DNA of 64,000 nucleotides from assembly GCA_964452725.1 (NCBI GenBank), contig CAYVMX010000002.1, positions 1-64,000 on the forward strand. Reading direction: 5' to 3'. Source of the DNA: CAYVMX01 sp964452725 (lineage in GTDB: Bacteria > Patescibacteriota > Gracilibacteria > JAHISY01). The position numbers and the translations under genes are program-made. The notes under the pieces are model-generated. The model did no database searches and had not been told where the DNA came from. It worked only from the letters and a program-made list of their open reading frames with translations. Shown one piece after another: positions 24,353 to 33,637 of this stretch (its first letter is position 1; each line of letters opens with the position of its first letter).

Positions 24353-26293
24353 TTAGATCCCTACTTCATAGATCTTACTTTGATCGACTACGAAGAGTTT
24401 TTGTTCAGCGCTATCGACCCAGAAGTCTCGCAGGTCAGTTAGACCTTCGAAAAGATACTGAGTATTGTAAATCAGTGCTCTATTGTCGACACCTGCCTCT
24501 GGCGGGTCTTTGTAAAACCGCAGAACACGATTATTTGCTTGGTCTAGTACATAGACAAATTTTAATGCTTCGTTTGTATAAATTTTACTTGGGTTGGTCC
24601 AGATATCTTCTGGCAGATCGGTGATTTGGAGGGCTTTCTTTTCGCCCTTACGGATACGAATGATGTCGTTGGCCATATTGCTATCGTTATCATTATTTAG
24701 GACCCAGAGGTCACCGTCGATTGCTAGACTCACAGACTTTGTCAGATCGGCGCTTTGGTTATAGTCTGTCGCTGGTCCGTAGATATCACGTTGACGGTTG
24801 TATTTCCAGATTTGGTTATTTGTAGGGTCGAGTAGATAAATGAAGCTAGAGTAAGTGCCGACATCTACGGCTGACTTCCAAGTCTCATCTTCTGTATCCA
24901 TCAGAGTTGCGACTCCATCACGCCATTCTATTACTTTGTCATCGGAAGTGAGGAAAAGTAAGGCATCACGATCACCAAAATACTTCCCAATCTTGACATT
25001 ACTCGTAGCATCTAATGTGTTGGCCCCCTCTACGGTATCTAGTGCGGTGACATAGAGGTTGTGTGCATCGAAAGCAACTTTGTTGCCATGATAATCCTCC
25101 AGTCCTACGAGTGAGACTTTGGAGTCCTGAGTGCTGATATCAGACAATGGAGTGAGGTCGCTATAGCGACGGATATTATCTATTTGATCACGGAGAGCCT
25201 TGATTTCTGCGATTTTGGCTGTTACTTCTTCTAGCGCTAGACCGCTCTTTACCAAGTCTTCTGCGAGTAGTTCAGCCTCGTCGAGTTTTGCCTGTGCATC
25301 GGTTTTATCACCGATTGTATTACGTTGTGTCGCAGTATCGATATCAAACTGGATTGTTTCGAGGACAGTCTTTACTTCTTCTAGTTTTACACTGCCGCGC
25401 TCACTACGTAGTGACCAAGAGATCGAGAGGATGATCAAGATCACGACTATCAAAAATCCCAGAATAATATAGTTACGATCTAGCTTTAGATTGCTAGTCG
25501 CACCTGGTATATGTGTACCTTCGGGTAGGCGATCTTTGATCCAAGAGATGCCACGTTTGGCGTGTCTGGCGAATTGATCGATTTTGCTACCAGTCTCGAA
25601 ACTAGGCTCAACAGCAAGTCGTGCCGCAGCTGACTCTGTCACTATATCGATACCAAAGACACCAGTTGTCTGAGCACCTTCGAGGACTATGATTTCGTCT
25701 AATTCTTCGAGACCTAGACCGACCTCTTTATTTGGTGAGAAGATTTTGGTTAGTTCGTTCTTCGTAGCATAACGCAGGAGACGCTCAGAGGCGAGTAGGA
25801 TTTTGTCATGGTTATCGACCTTACCACTGGCTATATTTACAAAAGTATCAACGGCGGTATCATCGCCACCGAGTCCTTCTGTGACCGTTGTGAGTGTGCC
25901 ACGACGTACGAGGTAGGCTTCGGCTTCACCTGCTTGGGTTAGATGTAGATCGCGCCCAGAGAGCAATCCAACGACAGCATTGATACGTCCTAGATTCTTA
26001 TTCGGTAGGCGTTCGCGGTGCTCACTAATGACTGCGTTGATTTCTTTTAGGGCTGTCTCAAATCTCTCGTATGGATCAGTTGATTGATCCAAGAAACAAA
26101 TTTCACGTAGTGTATCGAAGACTGCACGAATAATGTTCTCGCCACCAGGTGTACGGTCTGGGAGCTCAAACAAGACAAAAACTTCTTCGTGTGGAATTGC
26201 TTCAGTTGCTTCGCGCGCGAAGGCAAAAGTGCGTAGGAGGGTCTGGGAGTCGGTACCGAGCCGAAGCTCCTCTGTGACAGTGCGGAGAGCCAT
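24353..26293 (-). CDS. PP2C-like domain / membrane / beta-propeller protein
   Basis: 646 aa from ATG 26293 (MALRTVTEELRLG). Residues about 1-235 resemble a PPM/PP2C phosphatase fold (INAVVGLLSGRDLHLTQAGEAEAYLVRRG, NHDKILLASERLLRYA), but the metal-binding DGxGG and GDSR motifs are not visible. One membrane helix follows near 275-295 (YIILGFLIVVILIILSISW). A short coiled coil comes next, then a C-terminal half with NHL/propeller-like repeats (LLDPTNNQIWKYNRQ, VYVLDQANNRVLRFYK, LFVVDQSKIYEVGI). Probably a membrane sensor or scaffold with a cytosolic, possibly inactive, phosphatase domain. Its function is unknown. Confidence 0.78.
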   Translation of the reverse strand: MALRTVTEELRLGTDSQTLLRTFAFAREATEAIPHEEVFVLFELPDRTPGGENIIRAVFDTLREICFLDQSTDPYERFETALKEINAVISEHRERLPNKNLGRINAVVGLLSGRDLHLTQAGEAEAYLVRRGTLTTVTEGLGGDDTAVDTFVNIASGKVDNHDKILLASERLLRYATKNELTKIFSPNKEVGLGLEELDEIIVLEGAQTTGVFGIDIVTESAAARLAVEPSFETGSKIDQFARHAKRGISWIKDRLPEGTHIPGATSNLKLDRNYIILGFLIVVILIILSISWSLRSERGSVKLEEVKTVLETIQFDIDTATQRNTIGDKTDAQAKLDEAELLAEDLVKSGLALEEVTAKIAEIKALRDQIDNIRRYSDLTPLSDISTQDSKVSLVGLEDYHGNKVAFDAHNLYVTALDTVEGANTLDATSNVKIGKYFGDRDALLFLTSDDKVIEWRDGVATLMDTEDETWKSAVDVGTYSSFIYLLDPTNNQIWKYNRQRDIYGPATDYNQSADLTKSVSLAIDGDLWVLNNDNDSNMANDIIRIRKGEKKALQITDLPEDIWTNPSKIYTNEALKFVYVLDQANNRVLRFYKDPPEAGVDNRALIYNTQYLFEGLTDLRDFWVDSAEQKLFVVDQSKIYEVGI

Positions 26294-26341
26294 AGTTTCA
26301 AAGACAGTTAAAGACAAGTAGAATGAGCTTGATTTTAAAAG

Positions 26342-26370
26342 ATTTTAGTCTCCCTCTACCACCTTTGCAA
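26342..26370 (-). promoter_or_regulatory. Promoter for the PP2C-like/propeller gene
   Basis: Minus-strand TTGCAA (26365-26370), 17-base spacer, TAAAAT (26342-26347). It predicts a leader of about 42 nt before the ATG at 26293. Confidence 0.65.
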
Positions 26371-26409
26371 ATTTTGTATCTCTCACCAGATTGACGCACA
26401 ATATCTAGT

Positions 26410-27009
26410 ATGTCCAAGCTCAAAACTCTCATTATCGACAATTACGATTCATTTACATTCAATCTTTTTCAGTATATCGGTGAGTTAGGTGGCAATCCTA
26501 TTGTTCAGCGCAATGATCAAGTTTCTCTCGCCGAGATAGCCAAGATCTCTCCGACGCATATCATTATCTCACCTGGGCCGGGTCGTCCCGATGATTCTGA
26601 CTATTTTGGTATCAATCTCGAAGTGATTCATCAGCTCAGCCCCAAGATACCGACACTGGGCGTCTGCCTCGGGCATCAGGGTATTTGCTATGCTTTCGGT
26701 GGGAGTGTCGTGCGTGCACCACAGATCATGCATGGCAAGACTTCGGAAGTGAGACATGACAAGAAAGGGCTTTTCAAAGGTATCAAAAGCCCACTGACGG
26801 CGATGCGCTATCACTCGTTGATTGTAGATAAGAAAAATATGCCTAAATGTTTAAGAATTACGGCAACAGAGGTTCAATCTGGAATAGTCATGGCGGTTCA
26901 GCACGAAAAGTATCCACTCTTTGGTATTCAGTTTCATCCAGAGAGTATTGGTACACCCACTGGCAAGCAGATTCTTCAAAACTTTTTGGTGGTCAAAGGA
27001 TCTGTCTAA
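26410..27009 (+). CDS. trpG: Anthranilate/aminodeoxychorismate synthase glutamine amidotransferase
   Basis: Class I glutamine amidotransferase, 199 aa, which supplies ammonia to a chorismate-using partner (TrpE or PabB). Signatures: LIIDNYDSFTFNLFQYIGE, ISPGPGRPDD, nucleophile Cys in LGVCLGHQGICYAFGG, and catalytic His-Glu in GIQFHPESIGT. The partner subunit is not in the window, so TrpG and PabA cannot be separated. The chorismate source, aroC, is encoded at 48736-49803. Confidence 0.9.
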   Translation: MSKLKTLIIDNYDSFTFNLFQYIGELGGNPIVQRNDQVSLAEIAKISPTHIIISPGPGRPDDSDYFGINLEVIHQLSPKIPTLGVCLGHQGICYAFGGSVVRAPQIMHGKTSEVRHDKKGLFKGIKSPLTAMRYHSLIVDKKNMPKCLRITATEVQSGIVMAVQHEKYPLFGIQFHPESIGTPTGKQILQNFLVVKGSV

Positions 27010-27113
27010 GCGATTGATCGACTATCATTGTTCTTGACTACTTTTCTAGCACAAGCGTTTAGGCTTTTGGACGCGTGCACGTTAAAATCCCTTGGCTCTT
27101 AATTTTTTATATT

Positions 27114-28709
27114 ATGTTCAAAGTATTTATCTCCGACAATCTCAGCGATGCTGCGGTCGAACACCTAAAAAAGGAAAAAGATATCGAAGTCCACGTTGAG
27201 ACTGGTCTCAGCGAAGATGAGCTTGCCCAAAAGATCGGCGATTACGATGCGCTCCTCGTGCGTAGTGCGACGAAAGCAACCAAGAAGATCATTGATGCCG
27301 GCAAGAAGCTCAAACTAATCGGACGAGCAGGAGCGGGGACAGACAACGTCGACAAAGTCGCGGCAAGTGAGCGTGGCATCCTCGTGATCAATGCACCGTT
27401 TGGCAATCTCACGAGTGTCGCCGAGCTAGTCTATGGGCATATTTTTAGTGCGTTTCGCTATCTGGCGGAAGCCAACATGACACTGAAGAATGGCGATTGG
27501 GAAAAGAAACGCCTTGCCAAGACTGCTCGTGAGCTAGATGGTAAAACAATCGGCATTATCGGTCTGGGCAAGATCGGACAGCTCGTGGCTCAGCGTGCAC
27601 TAGGGTTCAATCTACGTGTATTGGCGTACGATCCAGTTACGACTGCCGAGGTTGCCGAGAGTGTCGGTGCAGAGCTGGTAGACCTAGAGACCGTGCTAAA
27701 AGAGTCTGATGTCATTACGGTGCATGTACCGCTGATCCCACAGACTAAACACCTACTCAACGCAAAGAATTTCAAACTACTAAAGTCGACTGCGCTGGTG
27801 ATCAACTGTGCCCGTGGAGGAGTAGTCGACGATGCAGCGTTGGCTGCCTGGCTAGCCAAAAATCCTGAGGCACGTGGTGCGCTTGATACTTTCGAAGAAG
27901 AGCCGCCGAAGAAAGATTCTGCACTACTTGGGCTATCAAATCTTACTGTCACACCACATCTCGGTGGTGATACTATCGAGGCACAAGCCAAAGTTGGGAT
28001 TGAGCTGGCAGATCAGATTATTCGCGCATTACATGGTGAATTAGTCGAGCATGTGGTCAATCTACCTTTTCGAGCGAGCGGCAATATGCCAGATCAGAAG
28101 GCGTGGAATGAGTTAGCAGAGAAATTGGCGCGTTTGGCGGCTCAGCTGCTAAATGGTGCGAGTGTCAAAAAAGCTGAGCTTACGGCAGGCGGTGAGTTGG
28201 CTGCTCACGACACTAAGCTGTTGCAATCCTCTATACTCAAAGGTTTGCTTGAGACACTTTCTGATGAAGCTAATGTCAACTTCATCAATGCGACAGAGCT
28301 AGCGGCCAAGAAAGGTCTGAAGCTCAAGGCTGAGACGGATAAAAAAGCTGGACAGTTCAAAAGTCAGCTGATACTAAAGCTAAAAACAGATAAAGAGGAG
28401 GTTGAAGTACGTGGCACTGTCGTCGAAGGTCAGCCGCGGATTACCTTTATTCAGGATTTTCATCTCGACTTCACACCTGGTGAGTGCTTGCTGATCTCTC
28501 GTCACAAAGATAAGCCTGGTATCATAGGACGTGTCGGCACTGCTCTCGGTGAAGGTGGTATCAATATTGCGAGTATGGATCTCGGTCGCAAGCAGAGTAC
28601 GGGCGATGCGCTCATGGTGCTAGAGCTGGACAATACTCCAGATGACAAGCTCCTTCGTGAGCTGACTGACTGGGACGACTTTGATAGAGTATTCCTTGCA
28701 GAACTATAA
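27114..28709 (+). CDS. serA: D-3-phosphoglycerate dehydrogenase
   Basis: First enzyme of serine synthesis, oxidising 3-phosphoglycerate to phosphohydroxypyruvate. 531 aa from ATG 27114 (MFKVFISDNLSDAAV), the long form. It shows the NAD-binding GKTIGIIGLGKIGQLVA, then catalytic Arg in NCARGGVVDDAAL, Glu in LDTFEEEPP and His in VTPHLGGDT. An intervening (ASB) domain follows, and a C-terminal ACT domain (LISRHKDKPGIIGRVGTAL) that in relatives mediates serine feedback. A strong terminator follows. Serine from this enzyme would also feed glycine and one-carbon metabolism together with PurU. Confidence 0.95.
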   Translation: MFKVFISDNLSDAAVEHLKKEKDIEVHVETGLSEDELAQKIGDYDALLVRSATKATKKIIDAGKKLKLIGRAGAGTDNVDKVAASERGILVINAPFGNLTSVAELVYGHIFSAFRYLAEANMTLKNGDWEKKRLAKTARELDGKTIGIIGLGKIGQLVAQRALGFNLRVLAYDPVTTAEVAESVGAELVDLETVLKESDVITVHVPLIPQTKHLLNAKNFKLLKSTALVINCARGGVVDDAALAAWLAKNPEARGALDTFEEEPPKKDSALLGLSNLTVTPHLGGDTIEAQAKVGIELADQIIRALHGELVEHVVNLPFRASGNMPDQKAWNELAEKLARLAAQLLNGASVKKAELTAGGELAAHDTKLLQSSILKGLLETLSDEANVNFINATELAAKKGLKLKAETDKKAGQFKSQLILKLKTDKEEVEVRGTVVEGQPRITFIQDFHLDFTPGECLLISRHKDKPGIIGRVGTALGEGGINIASMDLGRKQSTGDALMVLELDNTPDDKLLRELTDWDDFDRVFLAEL

Positions 28710-28731
28710 AATCTAATTAACAGCACAGAGA

Positions 28732-28756
28732 GAGTCCCCAGTGGGGGCTCTTTTTT
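28732..28756 (+). terminator. Intrinsic terminator after serA
   Basis: GAGTCCCC and GGGGGCTC form a GC-rich stem (28732-28750) followed by TTTTTT (28751-28756). Confidence 0.9.
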
Positions 28757-28771
28757 GTTAAAATTGAGCTA

Positions 28772-31279
28772 ATGGACTGGCAGATTATCTGGCAAATGAC
28801 GCTTACCTACTATCCGTGGCTGCTTGGTGGCTTGGTAGGGATTGTCGTTATTGCTCAACTATTGCGCCGTTATTACAATTTCAAACGTACACTAGAGTTG
28901 GTATTTCTGCGTGTGATGATACCAAAGAAAGATTCCAAAGAAGACAGTAGCGGTGATGCGGAGCATGATCAGTTTGGCAGTGGCAAGGAATTCAAAAAAA
29001 TCACAGGACTGATGGTACATTTGCTACAGAATCTCCAAATTATTTTTTCACGTAAATGGCGCTATCGCTTCATTGGGCAGGATTTCTTCTCGCTAGAGTA
29101 TGCTGTGCTTGATGGCAATCTTTACTTCTATATTGTGATTCCACGGCGGTTCAAGTATGTGGTAGAGAAGCAGATTACGAGTTTTTACAAAGACGCGGTG
29201 ATTGATCAAACACCGGATTACAACATCTTTCGTAAAGGTAATCATACGGCTGGTACTTATCTGGTTTTGAAAAAATCTTATGCACAACCACTCAACACTT
29301 TCCAAAAGCTCGAATCTGAATCGATCAATTCGATTCTCAATGCTTTCAGTAAAATCGCTCTCGATGAAGGCGCGGCAGTCCAAATAATGCTGCGTCCGCC
29401 AAGGGGTGGTTGGCAAAAGCGCTGTAGCGAGCTGGCTGATTCACTCTACAATAAGCGTAAGAAGATCGCTTGGTGGAATCCTTTTACCTGGGTGATCGCA
29501 TTATTGAGATTAGTAGTCTACGGTCACGAAGCCAATAGTCCGGAGTCTGCTAATGGACAAGTAACTCAAAATGTTCAAGATCTCGTCAAGCTAATTGGCG
29601 ATAAGGCTCAGCACGATGGTTACGATACAATTATTCGCTTGATTGCCAGTGCACCGAGTAAGTACAAAGTTGATGATATATTACAGTCGATTCGGGCTGC
29701 CTTCGAGCAGTTCAACCTACCAGATGGCAACAGTCTTTGGCATTCGGTTTACCACTCAGACAAAAAACTAATTCGTAATTTTATTTTCCGTAGTTTTCGA
29801 CGAGGTTGGCCTGCTTGGGTTTGGTTATTCAAACGTTTTGAGTTTCAACAGATCCTTGGTACTGAGGAGCTGGCAAGTATGTTTCATTTTCCTGATATTC
29901 GCTACAATCCGAGTACGGTAGTGAAATGGCAAGATTTCAAAGTCGAACCTGCACCACCCAATCTGCCGCGTGAGGGGTTATTGCTTGGTCACAATACTTA
30001 TCGTGGAGAGCAAAAAGAGGTTCGTATCATGCCGGATGATCGTCGTCGTCACTTCTATATGATTGGTAAGTCTGGTACTGGTAAATCTACACTGCTAGAA
30101 AACATGATTCGTCAGGATGTTGCCAGTGGTAAAGGTATCTGCGTGATCGATCCGCATGGTGATCTCGTCGAGGCGATCCTGCCATATATACCGCGTAGTC
30201 GGGCTGATGATGTGATTTATTTCAATCCGGGTGATCTGGAACGACCAATGGGACTCAATATCCTCGAAGGTAAAACTCCGGACGAGCGTGAGTTTATGGC
30301 GCAGGAGGCACTTTCGATTTTTATCAAGATGTTTGGTGAAGAAGTTATGGGACCACGTCTACAGCACTACTTTCGTAATGGCTGTCTGACATTGATGGAA
30401 GATCAAGACGAAGGTGCGACTTTGATAGATTTGACGCGTCTCTTTACTGACGATGCTTATCAGCGCTACAAGGCGAGTAAGGTCAAGAACCCTGTCGTCA
30501 GAGCCTTTTGGACGAAAGAAATGGCAGCCTCGGGTGCGAGAGAGAAGCAAGAGATCATTCCATATTTCAATAGTAAATTTGGTCCTTTTATTACCAATGG
30601 TCAAATTCGTAATATTATTGGTCAGACCAAGTCTGCGTTCAACTTTCGCGAGGCGATGGACGAGGGCAAGATTCTGCTTTGCAATCTCTCCAAAGGTAAG
30701 ACTGGTGATCTCAACTCTCAGCTACTCGGATCGATCCTCGTCGCCAAGATCCAACAAGCGGCGATGAGCCGCGTCAATATTCCCGAAAAAGATCGTCGTG
30801 ATTTTTATCTCTATGTTGATGAATTCCAAAATTTCGTCACAGACTCCTTTGCTTCGATCTTGAGTGAGGCTCGTAAGTATCGTCTCAATCTGATCGTCGC
30901 GCATCAGTACATCAGTCAAATCACCAAGGCGCAGGGCGGTGGTAAAGGTAAGCACGAAGATACTGAGATTCGCGATGCGGTCTTTGGTAATGTCGGTTCG
31001 ATGATGTGTTTCAAGATCGGTGCACAAGATGCTGAGACTATGGTCAAGGAATTCACACCAGTCTTTACTGAGCAGGACCTGATCAATATCGCCAACTACA
31101 AAGCCTGTATCAAGCTCAACATCAATAACGCAACGAGTCGCGGCTTCACACTGGAGACGATCTACGACACTAGCGGTAAGGACGAAGAGGCAGCCGAGGC
31201 TATTCGCCAGCTTAGTCGTCTCAAATATGCGCGTGATCGAGAGTTTGTCGAGGCTGAGATCTTTAAAAGGATTACCTAG
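28772..31279 (+). CDS. VirD4/TraD-like T4SS coupling ATPase
   Basis: 835-aa membrane-anchored ATPase. An N-terminal helix (residues about 14-33, WLLGGLVGIVVIAQLL) precedes a long N-terminal domain of about 400 residues. The motor domain has Walker A MIGKSGTGKSTLLEN (about residue 431) and ICVIDPHGDLVEAIL. Walker B is YLYVDEFQNF (about residue 680), followed by RKYRLNLIVAHQYISQI. This is the conjugative coupling-protein family widespread in CPR genomes. No relaxase or other VirB genes adjoin it, so a role with the T4SS-type pilin in DNA or protein transfer is inferred. It is followed 1 base later by the Smr gene. Confidence 0.88.
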   Translation: MDWQIIWQMTLTYYPWLLGGLVGIVVIAQLLRRYYNFKRTLELVFLRVMIPKKDSKEDSSGDAEHDQFGSGKEFKKITGLMVHLLQNLQIIFSRKWRYRFIGQDFFSLEYAVLDGNLYFYIVIPRRFKYVVEKQITSFYKDAVIDQTPDYNIFRKGNHTAGTYLVLKKSYAQPLNTFQKLESESINSILNAFSKIALDEGAAVQIMLRPPRGGWQKRCSELADSLYNKRKKIAWWNPFTWVIALLRLVVYGHEANSPESANGQVTQNVQDLVKLIGDKAQHDGYDTIIRLIASAPSKYKVDDILQSIRAAFEQFNLPDGNSLWHSVYHSDKKLIRNFIFRSFRRGWPAWVWLFKRFEFQQILGTEELASMFHFPDIRYNPSTVVKWQDFKVEPAPPNLPREGLLLGHNTYRGEQKEVRIMPDDRRRHFYMIGKSGTGKSTLLENMIRQDVASGKGICVIDPHGDLVEAILPYIPRSRADDVIYFNPGDLERPMGLNILEGKTPDEREFMAQEALSIFIKMFGEEVMGPRLQHYFRNGCLTLMEDQDEGATLIDLTRLFTDDAYQRYKASKVKNPVVRAFWTKEMAASGAREKQEIIPYFNSKFGPFITNGQIRNIIGQTKSAFNFREAMDEGKILLCNLSKGKTGDLNSQLLGSILVAKIQQAAMSRVNIPEKDRRDFYLYVDEFQNFVTDSFASILSEARKYRLNLIVAHQYISQITKAQGGGKGKHEDTEIRDAVFGNVGSMMCFKIGAQDAETMVKEFTPVFTEQDLINIANYKACIKLNINNATSRGFTLETIYDTSGKDEEAAEAIRQLSRLKYARDREFVEAEIFKRIT

Positions 31280-31280
31280 C

Positions 31281-31565
31281 ATGGTGCGTCGTAGCCGCCA
31301 AAATAAACGCCAGCAACACGCTCAACAAATCCAGTTTGAGCTAGATCTTCATGGGCTGACTTGTGCTGAGGCTGAGCCACAGATTTATCAGTTTCTCCGT
31401 ACTGCGGAGGACCGTTGTCTCCCCAGAGTCCGTATCATCACTGGTAAGGGTACAGGTGTACTGCGTGAGCACACTCAAAAAGTCCTACGTCAGATGCAGT
31501 ACACTTGGCAGATAGCTCAGTACAATGAAGGAGGAGAAGGAGCGCTGGTGGTATATTTACACTAG
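31281..31565 (+). CDS. Smr domain protein
   Basis: 94-aa protein made of a basic N-terminus (MVRRSRQNKRQQHAQQ) and one Smr domain (ELDLHGLTCAEAEPQIYQF, RIITGKGTGVLREHTQ). Smr domains are found in MutS2 and stand-alone proteins that act on nucleic acids; nicking activity is known for some. The start is set at ATG 31281, one base after the ATPase stop. The longer frame lies inside that gene. The end overlaps the convergent rpsE by 4 bases. Confidence 0.88.
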   Translation: MVRRSRQNKRQQHAQQIQFELDLHGLTCAEAEPQIYQFLRTAEDRCLPRVRIITGKGTGVLREHTQKVLRQMQYTWQIAQYNEGGEGALVVYLH

Positions 31566-32260
31566 TCTTTCTTTGCTGCTAGCTCCTGCTCTAGACGACC
31601 CTTTTCTTTCTCTGCTTTATTTGCCTTTGCGACTTCTTCAGGATTAGTTTTTGGCTCTTCGGCAGTTGGTTTTTTCTTGCCAGTGCGAGGTCCACGACCG
31701 TTTTCTTCACGAGCCGCCGCTGCCTTCTTTTGGCTAGCGTCACGAGTTTTCTTTAGTGCGGCGACGAATTTTTTGGCAGCCTCTGTCATGCGTAGTCCAG
31801 AGAGTAGCTTGACTGTCGCTTGAGCGACGACGACACGATTATTGGTACCAAAATTTTTGGAGAGAATGTTTTTTACACCAGCTAATTCAAGTACCTTACG
31901 GATAGCACCACCAGCAATGAGACCTGTACCTGCGGTAGCAGGTAGTACGAGCATACGTGCTGCTTTAAACTTGATCTTGGCTGCATGAGGTAGAGTGTCA
32001 TCGACGATTGGGATAGTCACGATTACTTTTTTGGCAGCGGAGACAGCTTTACGGACAGCGATTTGTACATCATTACCTTTACCTAGCCCTAGCCCTACGC
32101 GTCCAGCCTTGTCTCCGATCACGACAGTCGCACGGAAACGCATACGGCGTCCACCTTTGACCACACGTGTCACACGGTCGAGCTGAAGCAAATACTCTTC
32201 AAATTCCTTTTGCTCACGAGGGCCTTTGCGACCGCGACCTTTTCCTTTTGGTGGGGGCAT
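31562..32260 (-). CDS. rpsE: Ribosomal protein S5 (uS5)
   Basis: Small-subunit protein near the decoding centre and mRNA entry. The core (residues about 20-175) shows VTRVVKGGRRMRFRATVVIGD, GLGKGNDVQIAVRKA and LPATAGTGLIAGGAIRKVLE. At 232 aa it exceeds the usual length of about 165 aa because of a C-terminal Lys/Glu/Ala-rich tail. It is the last gene of this ribosomal operon. L30, L15 and secY, which usually follow, are not here. The leader before the ATG (CTACTACCAAGTAC) lacks a Shine-Dalgarno site. Confidence 0.96.
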   Translation of the reverse strand: MPPPKGKGRGRKGPREQKEFEEYLLQLDRVTRVVKGGRRMRFRATVVIGDKAGRVGLGLGKGNDVQIAVRKAVSAAKKVIVTIPIVDDTLPHAAKIKFKAARMLVLPATAGTGLIAGGAIRKVLELAGVKNILSKNFGTNNRVVVAQATVKLLSGLRMTEAAKKFVAALKKTRDASQKKAAAAREENGRGPRTGKKKPTAEEPKTNPEEVAKANKAEKEKGRLEQELAAKKD

Positions 32261-32296
32261 GTACTTGGTAGTAGATTAGTAGATAATAAATAGTAA

Positions 32297-32644
32297 TTAA
32301 AACTTGAGTCCAGCTGAGCGAGCAGATTCTGCGACTAGTTTGACGCGACCAGCATAGGCGTAGCCACCTCTATCGAAGACAACAGTCGCGACCTTAACGC
32401 TCTTGGCGGCGTCAGCGACAGCCTTACCGACTTCTTTGGCACGTTCAGTCTTGGTGCCCTTTTTGATCTTTAGATCGTTGGCAGCTGCGAGAGTCACACC
32501 TTTGTCATCGTCTATGACTTGTGCATAGATCGCTGTATTGGAGCGAAAGATAGCGAGTCTAGGACGAGCAGCTGTACCAGTGACACGCGCACGGATACGA
32601 CGCTGGCGAGCTTTACGAGTTGTGATCTTGGGAGAGGTTTTCAT
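32297..32644 (-). CDS. rplR: Ribosomal protein L18 (uL18)
   Basis: 5S rRNA-binding protein of the central protuberance, 115 aa, usual length. RIRARVTGTAARPRLAIFRSN and the C-terminal FDRGGYAYAGRVKLVAESARSAGLKF are typical. It lies between rplF and rpsE as in the standard spc order. Confidence 0.96.
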   Translation of the reverse strand: MKTSPKITTRKARQRRIRARVTGTAARPRLAIFRSNTAIYAQVIDDDKGVTLAAANDLKIKKGTKTERAKEVGKAVADAAKSVKVATVVFDRGGYAYAGRVKLVAESARSAGLKF

Positions 32645-32659
32645 TATTGATATTCAGGA

Positions 32660-33202
32660 TTATTTAGCAGCAGCTTTACCAGCCTTTCGAATGATATGTT
32701 CGCCAGTATATGCGACACCTTTACCTTTGTAAGGCTCTGGCGGACGGTGAGCACGGATATTGGCAGCAGTCTGACCGACGACTTCTTTGTTGATGCCACT
32801 GATTTTGATTGTATTTTTCTTGGTGTCGACTTCGAAAGTGATACCTGTCGGTGCTTTGATATTTACAGGGTGGCTAAACCCTAGCGCCAACTCTAGATCT
32901 TTACCTTTGAGTGCGGCCTTGTAGCCGACGCCTTTGATCGTGAGCTCTTTTTCAAAGCCCTTGGTCACACCTTCGATCATGTTGGCAATGAGTGTGCGAG
33001 TAAGACCCCAAAAGCTACGAGCGACACGGCTGTCATCAGTCGGAGTTACTACCACTTCATTATCTTTTAGTTCAGCTTTTACTAGTGGTGGTAGCGCACG
33101 CACGAGTTCACCCTTTGGACCTTTGACAGTGACATTATTGTCACCGAGAGTCACAGTGACACCACTGGGGATCGAGACTGGTAGTTTGCCAATTCTAGAC
33201 AT
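32660..33202 (-). CDS. rplF: Ribosomal protein L6 (uL6)
   Basis: Large-subunit protein near the factor-binding site, 180 aa, usual length. MSRIGKLPVSIPSGV and TVKGPKGEL mark the first half; RAHRPPEPYKGKGVAYTGE is the conserved C-terminal signature. It is in the standard position between rpsH and rplR. Confidence 0.97.
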   Translation of the reverse strand: MSRIGKLPVSIPSGVTVTLGDNNVTVKGPKGELVRALPPLVKAELKDNEVVVTPTDDSRVARSFWGLTRTLIANMIEGVTKGFEKELTIKGVGYKAALKGKDLELALGFSHPVNIKAPTGITFEVDTKKNTIKISGINKEVVGQTAANIRAHRPPEPYKGKGVAYTGEHIIRKAGKAAAK

Positions 33203-33211
33203 TGAATATGA

Positions 33212-33592
33212 TTAGTATGCTTCGCAGATTATTTCTCCGCCGATACCTTTATTACGTGCTTCTTTGTTGGTCATTAGTCCTTGGGAAGTAGATACTATAC
33301 TGATTCCTAGGTTATTTAGTACGGGTTTTAGATTATCTCTACCGATGTAGATGCGTTGACCAGGCTTGCTGATACGGCGCAGTGTGACATCTTTATCGAT
33401 ATCTAGATCGATCACTAGTTCAGGGAATTGACCAGTTTTTTCTTCTTCGACTTTGTTGATATATCCGTGCTGAACTAGGATATCGAGAATATTTTTCTTG
33501 AGTTTCGAGTGTGGTAGACGTACGACTGACTTACGCGCTTTGGCAGCGTTGCGGATGCGAGTCAGCATATCGGCGATTGGATCGGTTATCAT
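33212..33592 (-). CDS. rpsH: Ribosomal protein S8 (uS8)
   Basis: 16S rRNA-binding assembly protein, 126 aa, close to the usual 130. MITDPIADMLTRIRNAAKAR, RISKPGQRIY and STSQGLMTNKEARNKGIGGE are typical. In E. coli S8 autoregulates the spc operon; no matching site was sought here. Confidence 0.97.
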   Translation of the reverse strand: MITDPIADMLTRIRNAAKARKSVVRLPHSKLKKNILDILVQHGYINKVEEEKTGQFPELVIDLDIDKDVTLRRISKPGQRIYIGRDNLKPVLNNLGISIVSTSQGLMTNKEARNKGIGGEIICEAY

Positions 33593-33637
33593 TTTTGGGG
33601 ATGAGAGTAAGAAGTTGTAATCTTGAAATTGAATGTT

